From assembly GCA_010645155.1 (NCBI GenBank), contig CM021322.1, positions 1,194,705 to 1,258,704 of the forward strand: 64,000 nt of DNA, in the 5' to 3' direction. Of this stretch, positions 15,200-25,540 are shown piece after piece. This DNA is from Tigriopus japonicus. Its lineage: Eukaryota; Arthropoda; Copepoda; Harpacticoida; Harpacticidae. The notes beneath the pieces are model-generated. The model saw nothing but the letters and a program-made list of their open reading frames with translations. It was not told where the DNA came from and ran no database searches. The translations under genes and the position numbers were made by a program. Each line of letters begins with the position of its first letter. The stretch's first letter is position 1.

Positions 15200-16036
15200 T
15201 CCGTGGAGTGACCGTGGAGACATTCCGTACATTTAATTAAGCAGGGAATTTTTGTTCAGTATTTCCTCGAGTGCCTTAATTTTCCTGTACATAGCACAAC
15301 TATGCAGTTACTTTCACTTTGTACTCCATTTTGTACAACTCACATGATGGTCTTGAAATATAATTTTGTAACAATAATTACTTATGAATATGATTGATTC
15401 CCTGATTTCCTGAATCTAGCGGGTTAGCTTTACTAAGACACATTTATAATATGATTTTTGGAGTTCCATGTACGGGCGGTGTTGCCATTCAGAAAAACTA
15501 TAGGCCTCCTATTTATGTTTTCTTTACAAACAATATTCATAGTTTAAAAAATAATCCTCTTTTGTCTTTGATTGATTTTTTGTTTAGTTTGAACCAGTAA
15601 GCCACTAAGTTGTTGTGAGATCTTGATATTGGATGGTGGTTATACACCCAAATACATATAAGATGATATTTTTCAACATTCCTCTTTGACGTAAGTAATT
15701 TTAGAAAAGGCAGCACAAGGATTATCTTAAAAGCATCTTTCAGGAATCCATTAATTGTTATAAAAATAGAAATATTTGGTATTCTAGTGAACTGTTTGAT
15801 GAGAGATTGTGATTATTGCAAGCATATCGACATTGCAGGGATCAAAAGTTGATTTGTAAGTTGTTACATCCCAATTCAAGGTCAATTGATTTTATCTTTC
15901 CTTATTTTTTGCCATGCACGGAAATTGCTTTGTGAATGCAGCACCGCATGTGTATTTGAGTTCTGTAATATAAGTCACGGGCAAAAAAAACGATATAAAG
16001 GCACTTAAAACATGCTTAAAGACAATTCTTTCAAAA
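15200..16036. other. GFAT 3' flank and spacer
   Basis: Contains the GFAT 3'UTR; an AATATAATTT near 15356 is a possible weak polyadenylation signal. Nothing else recognised. Confidence 0.35.
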
Positions 16037-16614
16037 AGGGATATCCAGACTAGAGGTAGACTGGGCTTGTAACTCGTTCAAATGCACGATATTTGGATTT
16101 ATGAAAACATGGAATTGAAGTTTATCTCTTGTGAGCAGATGTTGTTTTACAAATTTTGTTCTTAAACAAACTTGCTCGGAGGTATGATTTAATTAGGCAA
16201 GGTATGTTGGTTGACCCCTGTATACATAGAAAATAAGCGTCGAGAGCGAGCAACATGACAAAAGTGAGGTATCTTTCAAAGCTAAGGTGTCTCAAATCGA
16301 AATTTATCATTTGATCTGGACAAATGTTCACCAAACATAGAAATATGATAATAAACAACATCTTTACTTTACAAAATATTGGATTTTGACGAGTTTCTCG
16401 CTCTTGACGTCCATTTTTTGAAACGTGCAGGGGTCACCCAACATGCCTTGTCTAATTAAATCATAGATTCGAACAAGTTTGTATGGCAACGAAATTTGTG
16501 AAATAACATGTGCTCACAAGAGGTAAATCTTTATTTCGATTTTTGGCATAAATCCGAAAACGGTACAATTTAACGAATTACAGGCCCAGTCTACCTATGG
16601 TCTGGATACCCTAC
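16037..16614. mobile_element. Foldback/MITE with arms of about 215 bp
   Basis: Left arm 16037 to about 16256 and right arm about 16388-16614 are diverged reverse complements along their whole length. Paired landmarks: AGACTGGGC, ATTTGGATTTATG-like, CTCTTGTGAGCA, ATGATTTAATTAG and TTGACCCCTG, then CTCGCTCT closer to the centre. The loop is only about 130 bp and there is no coding capacity. Arms this long relative to the element suggest a non-autonomous foldback transposon. Target duplications were not established. Confidence 0.8.
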
Positions 16615-18519
16615 GTATTTGGTTGTCAGCTACGCTCAAGTACAGTTTACTACATAAGCTGAGTTTTTCAATTGCAAAGCAGAGCTGATGTGCTGAAAAC
16701 TTCTCGAGCATGGTTATTTCTACTTAATCCTTGTGTCCTTCCAAATCCTCGCAAACACTGACCTTATGAGAGAGGGAGAGTACTTTCGAACTTTTTTCAT
16801 TAAAAAATACAGAAGACTTTTGCTTTAGAATTTAAGGTGTTTGTGAACCTAATCAAATCTCGATGATTCGTACATACACCTGGTAAATTAGCATGCTATT
16901 GACAATGCTTGAAAAGGCACTTGCTCAGTCGGGAGGTAAAACAAAGCAAAATTTATGAATAATATGAAAGCCAAACAGAAAGCTGTCCCTTTCTGTTTAA
17001 ACAGAAAATTTAACAAAACTAGTTGGGGATGAGTGGTTAGGGAAAAGCAAAAGATTAGTATCAAAAGGATAGTAAAAAACCATTGCAAATATATTTTGGC
17101 TTGATGTCTTGAATCAATCAAAACGCCCAATATTGTTTTCAAACGAACAAAAAAAAACTTTGGTTTGGTTAACCATCGCAAACTAAACAAATCTCAAATT
17201 TCGCTAGTGCAAGCGGACTTTTGTATTACCCAAGGGTCACTAAAAACCTGGATGCCTCGGTGATTGGTAAAAGTCATTTTCTAAAATCTGGGCTAGCCAG
17301 AGAAAAATCTAATCAAACTAATTGTCTGACTGGCAATGCAAAGCTTACATGCTGAATTTCATCTTGATCGACGGAAATTCGTGTCAATAAGAGTATTTTG
17401 AAGCATAGAGCATAGCGCACTCTTCAGACCGAACATTTACACAATGAAATTGCATCAATTTCAATTTGGTAAATTTTTCTTTCGTTTCCGCGCGTATGTG
17501 TTGCGACTGTAGCAAATTTCGAAACGTTGTTATTCGTGAACGGGGGAACGTATCTTGCTGAAATTCAGGAAACGACATCCTTAAATGCCTGTCTTATCAA
17601 TCTTATCAAAGCAAAATCATTTACTTGAATGGTATTCGATTAATAAAAAATCCACATCTGAATGCCTGAGCGGAGGCTTCCATGTCTTACGATTTCCTTA
17701 CATTACCCAGTCAGTTGGAAAATTAAATTAAGGTCATCATTCTGCCAATCATTTTACATTGATGGCTCAATCCATGTGGCGCATTGTGGACCTCGAGTAT
17801 GCCAGATCACCGACTGGGATGACCCTAAAATAAATGAAGTCATTGCTAAGAGAACAATACCCAATAATAGTCATTTTTGGTCCCAAAATAGCTTCAAGTT
17901 TTTCGTCGTCTAAATTGACTAACATTTTTTTTGCAAATAGGCATGTTTTTCATTTGCTCGGATAGAAACAATTAATAGAAAGAAAAATTTGCAATAGCCA
18001 CAAAATCTTTGGAGTTAGTTCTGCAAGTTCCTAGAAAATCCTTCTCTCCCCTTCACGTACAATTCTCTTGTGTTCCCTTATGGATCATTCACATTAACGC
18101 AAAGAAGATGAGTTTGAAGTAGTTTTGTTGAGCTCATGTACAAGGCCTTCAGCAATAAGACAAAGACAAAGCGCTTGCCGAAAGATGAGTCGGATAAGGG
18201 CTCTTTGATTTTCTGTCGGCATCGGGATTAGAGATCTAGCCTGTCATTCGTATTAAGCATTTTCTTCAATTGATGTTAAAACCTTGATGAAAAATATATA
18301 TCCATCCAACAGGTATATCTAATTTCAATGAAACTGATGAATACATTACTTGCCAAAGAGTAATGAAGTTGTTTGTAATCCCTTGTGATTACTTCGCACT
18401 AAAAAGCCACAAACGCTAATAATGATTCATTGTCTTTCTTTAGATCAAATCGACCATGACCTTAAAATGAGATAGTTGGGTCCAATAAAACATCAGTTCA
18501 GTTTTCGACTTCAAAGACA
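16615..18519. other. AT-rich spacer upstream of the Ig receptor
   Basis: No gene recognised in 1.9 kb. Two TCAGTT initiator-like motifs (18493 and 18498) lie about 20-25 bp before the ATG of the next gene without a convincing TATA box. Confidence 0.4.
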
Positions 18520-20015
18520 ATGAAATCTTTGTGTTTTCTCTCAACACTTGGGATTCTCTACTTTTCCTTAGTCATTCATAATGTGAAATCCCTTGAGCCA
18601 TGTAGAGAAGGGTTTACCCCTCAGAAATGTTGCTCTTACAACTTTGTACAAGAGAATGGTCAACGAAAGTGCAATCTTATGATTCCTGAGAGCAGCTATT
18701 TCATTTATGCCGATGATACCCTCTATCTCAATTGTGATCCTGGATTTGACGGGGGATCTTCTGGCTGTTCGTGGAGACTTCCATCTGGGGAGAGTTGTAC
18801 ATTTCTCGCAACAGATTTGCTGCCAAATTCGAAAGTTTGTTCTGCGGATAGTTCCATCACACTTACTAGCAATCTATCACTCGGCATTTGCAATATTATG
18901 GTGTCAAATGTGCAGTACAAACATGAGGGAAATTGGAGTTGTTCGGTGACAGCATCCTCAAAATATTTAGACAACACTTATGTTGAAATAAGTAATGGAT
19001 TGAAGACCAGCACAATCTTAGCCATCACCATACCCGTGTCTTTGTTGGTGATTGCAATAGGTAATAGTGCAAGTATTATTAGTCTTGAATCATTTCTTCA
19101 ACAAGGTTTGTTTCTCGAGAACCATCAGAGAGTTATATTTAAAAGCAAAAAAAAACTAATTAATTTGAATTCTTCAGTATTCCAGTGAAGTTCACTTTTA
19201 ATTCGACTTTCCCATGAGCATTTTTGCATTCTTAGATAATGCTTAACCATCTTTAGAAAAAAAGTGGAAAGCATGGAAAACGGAGACTGGCTTTCATAGC
19301 ATTTTCTGTCTGTTTTCATTTGTTCTCCTTCAACTGTTGGCTGTTTTAACCTTTAGTCACCATAAAACTGAAGCAATTTCCAAGTTTGCCACATTTTGTA
19401 TGAAGAGAGCTCTATATTAAACAACATGGTGCTTGCAGTGCGTAAGCATCTGTTGACCTTCCGTTAAAAACTTCTTAATAGATAAGTAAACTTTTGATTT
19501 AACAACTACGTAACGTATCATCTTACTGAATTCACCGATCTGGTTCCATTGCAGTGAGTGTGGTCCTGGTAAGCTGTTTCTGTCCAGCGTTATGCGCCAG
19601 TTGCGCTTGCATTACCGCCTGTTGCTCTAAAAAAGAAAAATCGGAGAGGCGTTCTTCAACGGACTCGGACATCAAAACAACAGCCCAAGTCCTTAACACT
19701 CCACCATCACCGCCACCCAGACCACCAACGATGATCCAACCAATTATTCGAATTCAGAGAAACATGGGCCCTTTCAATGAAACTCACTACGACACACCTT
19801 CTTCAGTTAGTTCCTACGAAAACATGTCTACAGTTGGCGCCAAATTTCCGAGATCAAACTCGATGGATGAGAGCGAACCGGTTTTGTACACAACTTTGAA
19901 TCCACAAGGTGACGAAAGTGGGTCCATGCAAACAGCCAGAAAAGTATCCAACGCAATTTCGGTACATTCTTTTGGACCAAGAAAGCCTTCTAAATTCAAA
20001 GATGTACATTTTTAG
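18520..20015 (+). CDS. Type I membrane protein, one Ig-like domain, ITIM-like tail
   Basis: Not recognised as a named family. Two exons, 18520-19060 and 19555-20015 (phase 1), give 333 residues. A signal peptide covers residues 1-24. The ectodomain has an Ig-like fold signature: C72, W85 and C141 within HEGNWSCSV, plus eight further cysteines (28, 37, 38, 51, 83, 93, 107, 124) suggesting extra disulfides. The transmembrane helix is at about 164-187 and the splice falls inside it. Seven cysteines at 188-204 are candidate palmitoylation sites. The tail carries a proline-rich SH3 ligand PPSPPPRPP (230-238), YDTP (259-262, Crk/Nck-type SH2), YENM (268-271, fits both PI3K YxxM and Grb2 YxN) and VLYTTL (290-295), an exact ITIM. 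This is the layout of an immune or adhesion co-receptor; function is inferred from motifs only. AATAAA at 20060. Confidence 0.85.
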
Positions 20016-20407
20016 ACTGATTTTGACTTTCAATGTATTGAATGACTGCTAATTTATTGAATAAACTCTATTTAAATGCATTGTAAGTTGAGGTTTCGAG
20101 ATAAAGTCTTGATACTTTGCGGGCATCATATAAAATCCGGGCATGACATCATTGGTGGTGTGGGCGCTCCAAAAGATCATTTACCTGAGGTCTCTTAAGA
20201 GCCCTTGCATCATGGTTGGGCTGAACTTCGCTAAGTTGGCATAGAAATACGTGGGATGCGTGCCTACAGACGGTCTACTGGATATACTGTCAGGCTGAAC
20301 TTTTTGGTGTAGTTAAACGGAAGATCTGAAGGTCATTTGATCATTGCTTCATTTCTGGAAGATTCTATCTTTTTTTTTATTTTCAACAAAGATAACTCGA
20401 CGTCAAT
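20016..20407. other. Short spacer with polyadenylation signal
   Basis: AATAAA at 20060-20065 fits the preceding gene. A TATAAAA at about 20130 and a T-rich tract before the next ATG could belong to the promoter or 5' end of the following small secreted gene; no exon structure is certain. Confidence 0.4.
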
Positions 20408-20833
20408 ATGAAGACCGTGATCGTTCTTTCCAGCCTTTTAGTCGCTGCATTGGCCGGTGATATCAATAGGCAGTCGATTGTGTTCCACAAACAAACGCCA
20501 GATGTGTTCTATTGTCCCCAAGATAAACCTATTTCATTGGGTGGAATGATAGTGAAAGCCAAACCCTTGAAGAAGCTGTGCGAATACGAAGGCAAACCTT
20601 TGCCCGATGATTACAAGTCCGACTGTTGGAATGATGTGGATGAGACAGAATATGCTTGCAGTGAGAAGAAACGTATCCTTCTTCAACTTACGCCACCCGG
20701 TTCCGAAAACGCCATTATCGACAATTATGTGCCAATTTACCGAAAGGGCGAATACAAAATTGTACCCATTCCCGGGGATGATGCTAAATCTCGTAGACCC
20801 AGAAAGGAGTTCTCTGAGAATGACATCCAATAA
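20408..20833 (+). CDS. Small secreted four-cysteine protein
   Basis: Not recognised. 141 residues in one exon. Residues 1-16 form a clean signal peptide (MKTVIVLSSLLVAALA) with predicted cleavage before GDINRQS. The mature part has four cysteines (36, 58, 73, 84), enough for two disulfides, in a compact acidic/lysine-rich domain, followed by a cysteine-free tail with the basic cluster RRPRK at 129-133. The Kozak context is reasonable (CAATATGAAG) and AATAAA lies at 21012-21017. A degenerate copy of an internal segment is found downstream at 21108-21160, which suggests a local duplicate that decayed. Toxin-like, cuticular or immune effector roles are all possible; nothing in the sequence decides. 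Confidence 0.75.
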   Translation: MKTVIVLSSLLVAALAGDINRQSIVFHKQTPDVFYCPQDKPISLGGMIVKAKPLKKLCEYEGKPLPDDYKSDCWNDVDETEYACSEKKRILLQLTPPGSENAIIDNYVPIYRKGEYKIVPIPGDDAKSRRPRKEFSENDIQ

Positions 20834-21107
20834 TGAGACCACTCCTGAACTGAGCCAGTTTCTTTCTATGCGATCTTCCCGAAGACCAAGTCAATATAAT
20901 ATTAACCAGAGAACTAATCCACCATTTTTTTAACTTAGAGCTGTGATTTTTGTAGGTACTCGTTGAAAATATTCCTTTACACTCGATCTTCATTCTAATC
21001 TTACGATTCCTAATAAAAAATATTCTTAAACCGTTGTTCAAGATTCAATCATTTGTGGAACTAGTCAGTATGTAATTGTTGAGACAATTTTAGTGGAACT
21101 GCACTTA

Positions 21108-21160
21108 TAATCGTGAAATCCAAACCCTTGAAGAAACGTGTGTACGAAGAACAGCAAAAG
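21108..21160 (+). pseudogene. Decayed fragment of the small secreted gene
   Basis: About 53 bp resemble 20547-20600 of the upstream gene: both contain CCAAACCCTTGAAGAA, preceded by ATAxTCGTGAAA-like and followed by TGTG, TACGAA. No frame, start or signal peptide survives. Most simply a remnant of a tandem duplication. Confidence 0.45.
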
Positions 21161-22233
21161 AATATTTAGTCTTTTTTTAAGAAAGTTTAATTCGATGTTC
21201 CAAATCCCCTGAACCATGATTCCATATTAGAATCTGACTAAAAAAACACAACTTTGATTTGATTAGTTCATTTAGAGACTTCTTTTAGTCTCGAAGTTCA
21301 TTTTGCTTCAAATTATACACGTAATTATTCTTCCTTTTCATTATCTGGCTTATTCCATTTCGTGTATCTAGAAACCTGCAATTTCCCCGTTTTAGGAAAA
21401 TATAGAATCTTTGTTGCTTTTAGAAATATTTTATTCAATCCTGCATTTTATCTTTTTTTTTGTAATATAAGGTCATTCCAATTTTACCATCAAATGATTA
21501 ACAACCTAACTTAGTGTGGTTTGCGACAAGGTGAAGAAAAACATATGTTCCATGTCTCACGTAATTTCCTTTAATTATGACATGTTAAGTTAAAAAGGCC
21601 TAACTAGTGTTCTCGACGACTTTCAATAAGATGATGAATTCCAATTTTCCAACTGATCCAAGCATCCTCGCCAAGTGGTGAATTTGTATTACACGCCTAA
21701 AGACGAGTAAATTACGTTGCCAAAAAATCTTAAAACTTGTCTGTCAATGATTGTTGGCCAAAAGAAAGGTTCTCAGCTGGAATTGAGAAGGGGTCTCAAA
21801 GCACAAAAGGCCTTTCTCATTATATTCAAAGGGTCGCTTAACTACACCACACTATATGTGGCAAGATCGAAAGCAACTTCACACTGGCATAGTATTGAGC
21901 TTTTTTAACCTGATCAATCCAGCTTTCCCCTAAGAGTACTTCGAAGTTTTTTGCTCTTCATTGTGGAGGCGAATTTCGCCATTGATTCCATCCATGCAAG
22001 GTCAACGTCACAAATCAAAATGAGTTGGAACAATGGGGCATCAAAAATCTTTCACCTCGAACTTCGATGAGTGCCAAAAGCCAGGCGCAAGCTTGCATTA
22101 CGCGAGCTCCTGGCAGTGAAGACAAGTGCTCATGCAGTCAAAGCAATTTTGCTTCAACCCAAAGTTCTAAATTGGACATGATTTGGCGGACCCAAAGATC
22201 TCATGCATCTTTTTTCGTGCTCGGTTCCAAACC
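21161..22233. other. AT-rich spacer
   Basis: No gene recognised in about 1.07 kb; it should include the 5' region of the next gene. Confidence 0.4.
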
Positions 22234-24210
22234 ATGCCCAACCAATTTCATGGAACATTGATCTGCCGTTTAGTGATTGCCTCATCGTTGTTCGGTTGGA
22301 TTGAGGGCATAAAATATGCGTCGTTTTGTAAAAAGAACTCTGAATGTCAATCTCTGCACAAGTTGGTCCGTTGTGATCCAATCGAAAAGCAATGCCTGTG
22401 TCCCATTGATCACGTATGGTTGAATGAATTGTGTCAATCCAAAGTTGAAGTGGAACAAGAGCGAGCCAAAGCCGAAGAAGCTGCCTATCTTGCACGGCTA
22501 ATAACGATCCTCATCCCGGTCATTGGTGTTGTGATCTTTTTGTCATGCGTGGCCTTTATGTTCTGCTACTGGCTCAAGCTCATTGATAACACCGAGGAAA
22601 AGGTTCTCAAAGACAATACTGTCACCGAAAAGTACGACCCTAAATCGATCGAGGACGAATCTCTGGAGGATAGTGAGGACGAAGAAGACTCATTTGACAG
22701 TGACGAGGACAATTACGACGACGACGAAGGAGAAGAAAGAGGCGGCGGCGAGTCTTTCAAAATGGCAAGCATCAAAGTGCCTCCCAAAAGGTCAACATCG
22801 GTGACCATAACCACTGAAAATGAAACAACCTTCTCCAAAGACATACACAATGGGGTACCTCAACTCAAAATTAATGGGATCCAAGAGAAGACCTTCAGTC
22901 GAGCAATCTCATGCCCAGATCAAAGCAGTTCGGTAGATTTATCAAACGTCAAACAGTCTGAGACCCCCAAACAAACGGTTTTCTCTGTCGATCGCGACGA
23001 TCCCACAGTGCAAGACAACGGCTACCAAGCCTCGATAAAACAATTTTTAGCCAAAGCTCATAGCCCATTCAGTGAACCCGCCTCGAGGCCCATTTCAGCC
23101 CGTTACATCTCCAATACTCGTCCTGTGACCGCAGTTCGGGCCCACAGCGCCTTGTTGACTCCTAGGGGGACCGGTTTAAGTGGTCGAAATACAGGAAGGT
23201 TGTCTCCCAGTATTGTAGGTCCATACCTTAGTGATCCAAGTAAGTTCAGATCCCGTCCAACCAGTCCGCGGCCTTTGGAGCTGAAGACAGAAAATCTGAC
23301 AGAACTTTATGACAAGATCGCAGCCGTGGCTGTCAAAGAAGAAAAAGAAAAAGAAGTGGAGACAAAACAAAAGAAAACTTCCCTCGAGTTCCAAGGCAAG
23401 GAAGAAGGCATGAAGATTGTGCGCGTGGCGGCAAACAAATTCAAGCAACGGCGGAACATGAAAAAGTTGTCCAAAGGTAAGAAGAAGGCCAAAGGTAAGA
23501 AATTTGAGAGCCTCGTGGATCAAGTAGTAAGAATGAGACTGGAGGAAGAGAGGATGCCCAAGCCCAAATTACCCAAAGCGAAGAATTCCGAGGTGCGTCG
23601 AGGAAGCTCTGGAACAAACTCCATTGGTTCTTCGTCAGGCTCGTCCAAACCTTCCTACACCCCAAATGGATCCCGTCCTGAATCGGTGGCGTTGCGTGTT
23701 TTGAAAGAACGACAGGCTCAGAAGATCAAAGCCAAGACTCCAGTCACTTCGAAGAAGAAGCCAAGGCCCTCGATTGAGAGAAAGGTCAAGCAAAAACTGG
23801 AGCGAGAGAAGGCCTCGCCCTTATATATGGCTCTTAGACAATCGGCATCTCTTCACACAAGTAAAGAGCAACTGAAAGAACGCATCAAACAACAGGTTCA
23901 TTTAAATGCCGTGCTGAATTATCAGACTCCGCCCATTGAGGTAGTATTTAATGATGCCAAGGAAAAGCAAGGGCCTGTCAAGTCTATCTTGAAAAAGAAC
24001 GACTACAGAAGTGGACCAGCCAAATCGAACGGGAAAGCCCTCGCTGGATCTTCAGCTATTCAAAGAAATGGGACCACGGCCAAAAATGGAAATGTCAACC
24101 CTGCATTCGATGGCATCAGCGACGAGGAGAATCGGAATCCAAAGAGTCCATCCGCGAGATCTGTCAAAAAAGTCACACATTCGGCTGACGTTTATTTTGT
24201 GCACCAATGA
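22234..24210 (+). CDS. Single-pass membrane protein, EB-type cysteine module, long basic tail
   Basis: Not recognised. 658 residues in one exon. The ATG at 22234 is the first ATG in the open frame and leads straight into a signal-like hydrophobic segment (10-24). The short ectodomain has six cysteines (32, 38, 47, 54, 56, 67) spaced like an EB module, including QCLCP. A charged helix (70-86) precedes the transmembrane segment (about 89-113). The cytoplasmic part begins with an Asp/Glu-rich run (140-168), then a Ser/Pro/Arg-rich region with RPTSPRPL and RPISARY-like short motifs, then lysine-rich stretches (KKLSKGKKKAKGKK) and predicted helices. The tail looks like a scaffold or cytoskeleton-binding region, possibly microtubule-associated, but that is inference. 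AATAAA at 24216, 6 nt after the stop. Confidence 0.8.
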   Translation: MPNQFHGTLICRLVIASSLFGWIEGIKYASFCKKNSECQSLHKLVRCDPIEKQCLCPIDHVWLNELCQSKVEVEQERAKAEEAAYLARLITILIPVIGVVIFLSCVAFMFCYWLKLIDNTEEKVLKDNTVTEKYDPKSIEDESLEDSEDEEDSFDSDEDNYDDDEGEERGGGESFKMASIKVPPKRSTSVTITTENETTFSKDIHNGVPQLKINGIQEKTFSRAISCPDQSSSVDLSNVKQSETPKQTVFSVDRDDPTVQDNGYQASIKQFLAKAHSPFSEPASRPISARYISNTRPVTAVRAHSALLTPRGTGLSGRNTGRLSPSIVGPYLSDPSKFRSRPTSPRPLELKTENLTELYDKIAAVAVKEEKEKEVETKQKKTSLEFQGKEEGMKIVRVAANKFKQRRNMKKLSKGKKKAKGKKFESLVDQVVRMRLEEERMPKPKLPKAKNSEVRRGSSGTNSIGSSSGSSKPSYTPNGSRPESVALRVLKERQAQKIKAKTPVTSKKKPRPSIERKVKQKLEREKASPLYMALRQSASLHTSKEQLKERIKQQVHLNAVLNYQTPPIEVVFNDAKEKQGPVKSILKKNDYRSGPAKSNGKALAGSSAIQRNGTTAKNGNVNPAFDGISDEENRNPKSPSARSVKKVTHSADVYFVHQ

Positions 24211-24616
24211 GAAAGAATAAAGAACATATAAAAGTTAAAACAAGCATTCGCAAGCATATATTTAGTAAAAAGGCAAAAGGCATCCATGAACATTTTTTCT
24301 TTTATCTTTCGCTCCCTTACAGGTTTTGATTGTCTCGTTTTCATTTAAACCAAGCCTCAGGGTGATATATATTAGCTTTCATGTTAACGTGTCTATAACA
24401 AGCCCAAAGAACTTTTGTGTTTGATGCAATGTAAATTATGTCACTCCATAAGGAAAAAAAATCAAGGCTCAACCTTTGATACAAATGCAACGATCTCTAA
24501 TATGAGGTCAGTTGTTGATAAGAGCAAGGAAGCCTGTGTAACCTTTTTGTGTCCATCTTGAGTCCATGAACAATAAAGAGGCCCATCTTACAATGACACG
24601 ACAATTTCGATTCACT
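24211..24616. other. Convergent 3' flanks
   Basis: Space between two converging genes; AATAAA at 24216 serves the plus-strand gene. Nothing else recognised. Confidence 0.4.
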
Positions 24617-25540
24617 TTAATTGGGCTTTTCGAGACAACAACAATAGCCGCCTAACTGGCAAACAAAGAGAAGCGGATACAAGACAAAAGACACATCCAA
24701 AGCGAGAAGGACCGAATACAACACCAATTGGGTGATTTCCGACAGTTCCTCAGATTGGTATATTTGCAGCTCATGGGAAAACCTAATTATCGTTGCCACG
24801 AGGAAGAGCAGAATGACAGGGATGGAGAGCACACATATCTGATGATCCAATTTGCGAGATCTTCGTCGTGGTTCCTTCAGGAAGCGATTCGAGTTCAGAT
24901 CAGAGACCCAATTAATCGTGCCAAAGATGACAATGAACACGGCCGGAAAGAGGACAAACACCACCATATAAAGGCCATGGACCAGAATGATGGTAAACAC
25001 GGCACTAAATTTGAACACCGAGTCGAAGAGCATATTGAACTTGGCGACCAACACAATGAGAAATACCATAATCCCGATGATAAATGCCACAAACGGCAGA
25101 AACGTGCGCAGACATTTAATGATGGGCTTTGAACGAATGGAATTGGAGAATGTGCAATCCAAGGTCATGGCAATAAGAAGGAGTAGAGATGTGCCAAGAA
25201 GGCATGTTGTCACGTCAGGCAACAATCGAATGACCGGGGTCCATCCCTTGATCCAATCCTGGGACAAAACACCGAGCCTCTCAAGTGTCAAATGCACCGT
25301 GTGCACGGACTTCACCACGAAATACGCTATGTGAACTTCACAGAAGAGGATGAGGAGATGGAAGTAGCCATACTTTCTGAGACGCTGGTTGCCCCAGATG
25401 GCACAGAGACTAGATAAATTCAATAGAACCGAGAGTACCAGACACCCGAGAGTGATGCCAGTCGAGATATATGTCAAGAGAGGCCAATCAATGGGCGTAT
25501 CATAGACTTTAGCACCTTCACTTGGAGAGAGGCTCTCCAT
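24617..25540 (-). CDS. Divergent intronless seven-transmembrane receptor
   Basis: 307 residues from the ATG at 25540 (the frame upstream has no ATG). Seven hydrophobic helices: about 22-49, 58-82, 103-128, 147-170, 177-208, 235-256, 268-295, with a short N terminus and a short Cys-rich tail (C300-C302) that could be palmitoylated. The membrane topology and an Arg/Lys-rich third intracellular loop (EPRRRSRKL, 223-231) fit a G-protein-coupled receptor. Hallmarks are degenerate: the position of DRY reads LDC (127-129), there is no CWxP in helix 6, and helix 7 has LYPLLF in place of NPxxY. No ligand class can be assigned. An arthropod lineage-specific chemoreceptor or a decaying rhodopsin-like receptor are both possible. 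Confidence 0.75.
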   Translation of the reverse strand: MESLSPSEGAKVYDTPIDWPLLTYISTGITLGCLVLSVLLNLSSLCAIWGNQRLRKYGYFHLLILFCEVHIAYFVVKSVHTVHLTLERLGVLSQDWIKGWTPVIRLLPDVTTCLLGTSLLLLIAMTLDCTFSNSIRSKPIIKCLRTFLPFVAFIIGIMVFLIVLVAKFNMLFDSVFKFSAVFTIILVHGLYMVVFVLFPAVFIVIFGTINWVSDLNSNRFLKEPRRRSRKLDHQICVLSIPVILLFLVATIIRFSHELQIYQSEELSEITQLVLYSVLLALDVSFVLYPLLFVCQLGGYCCCLEKPN

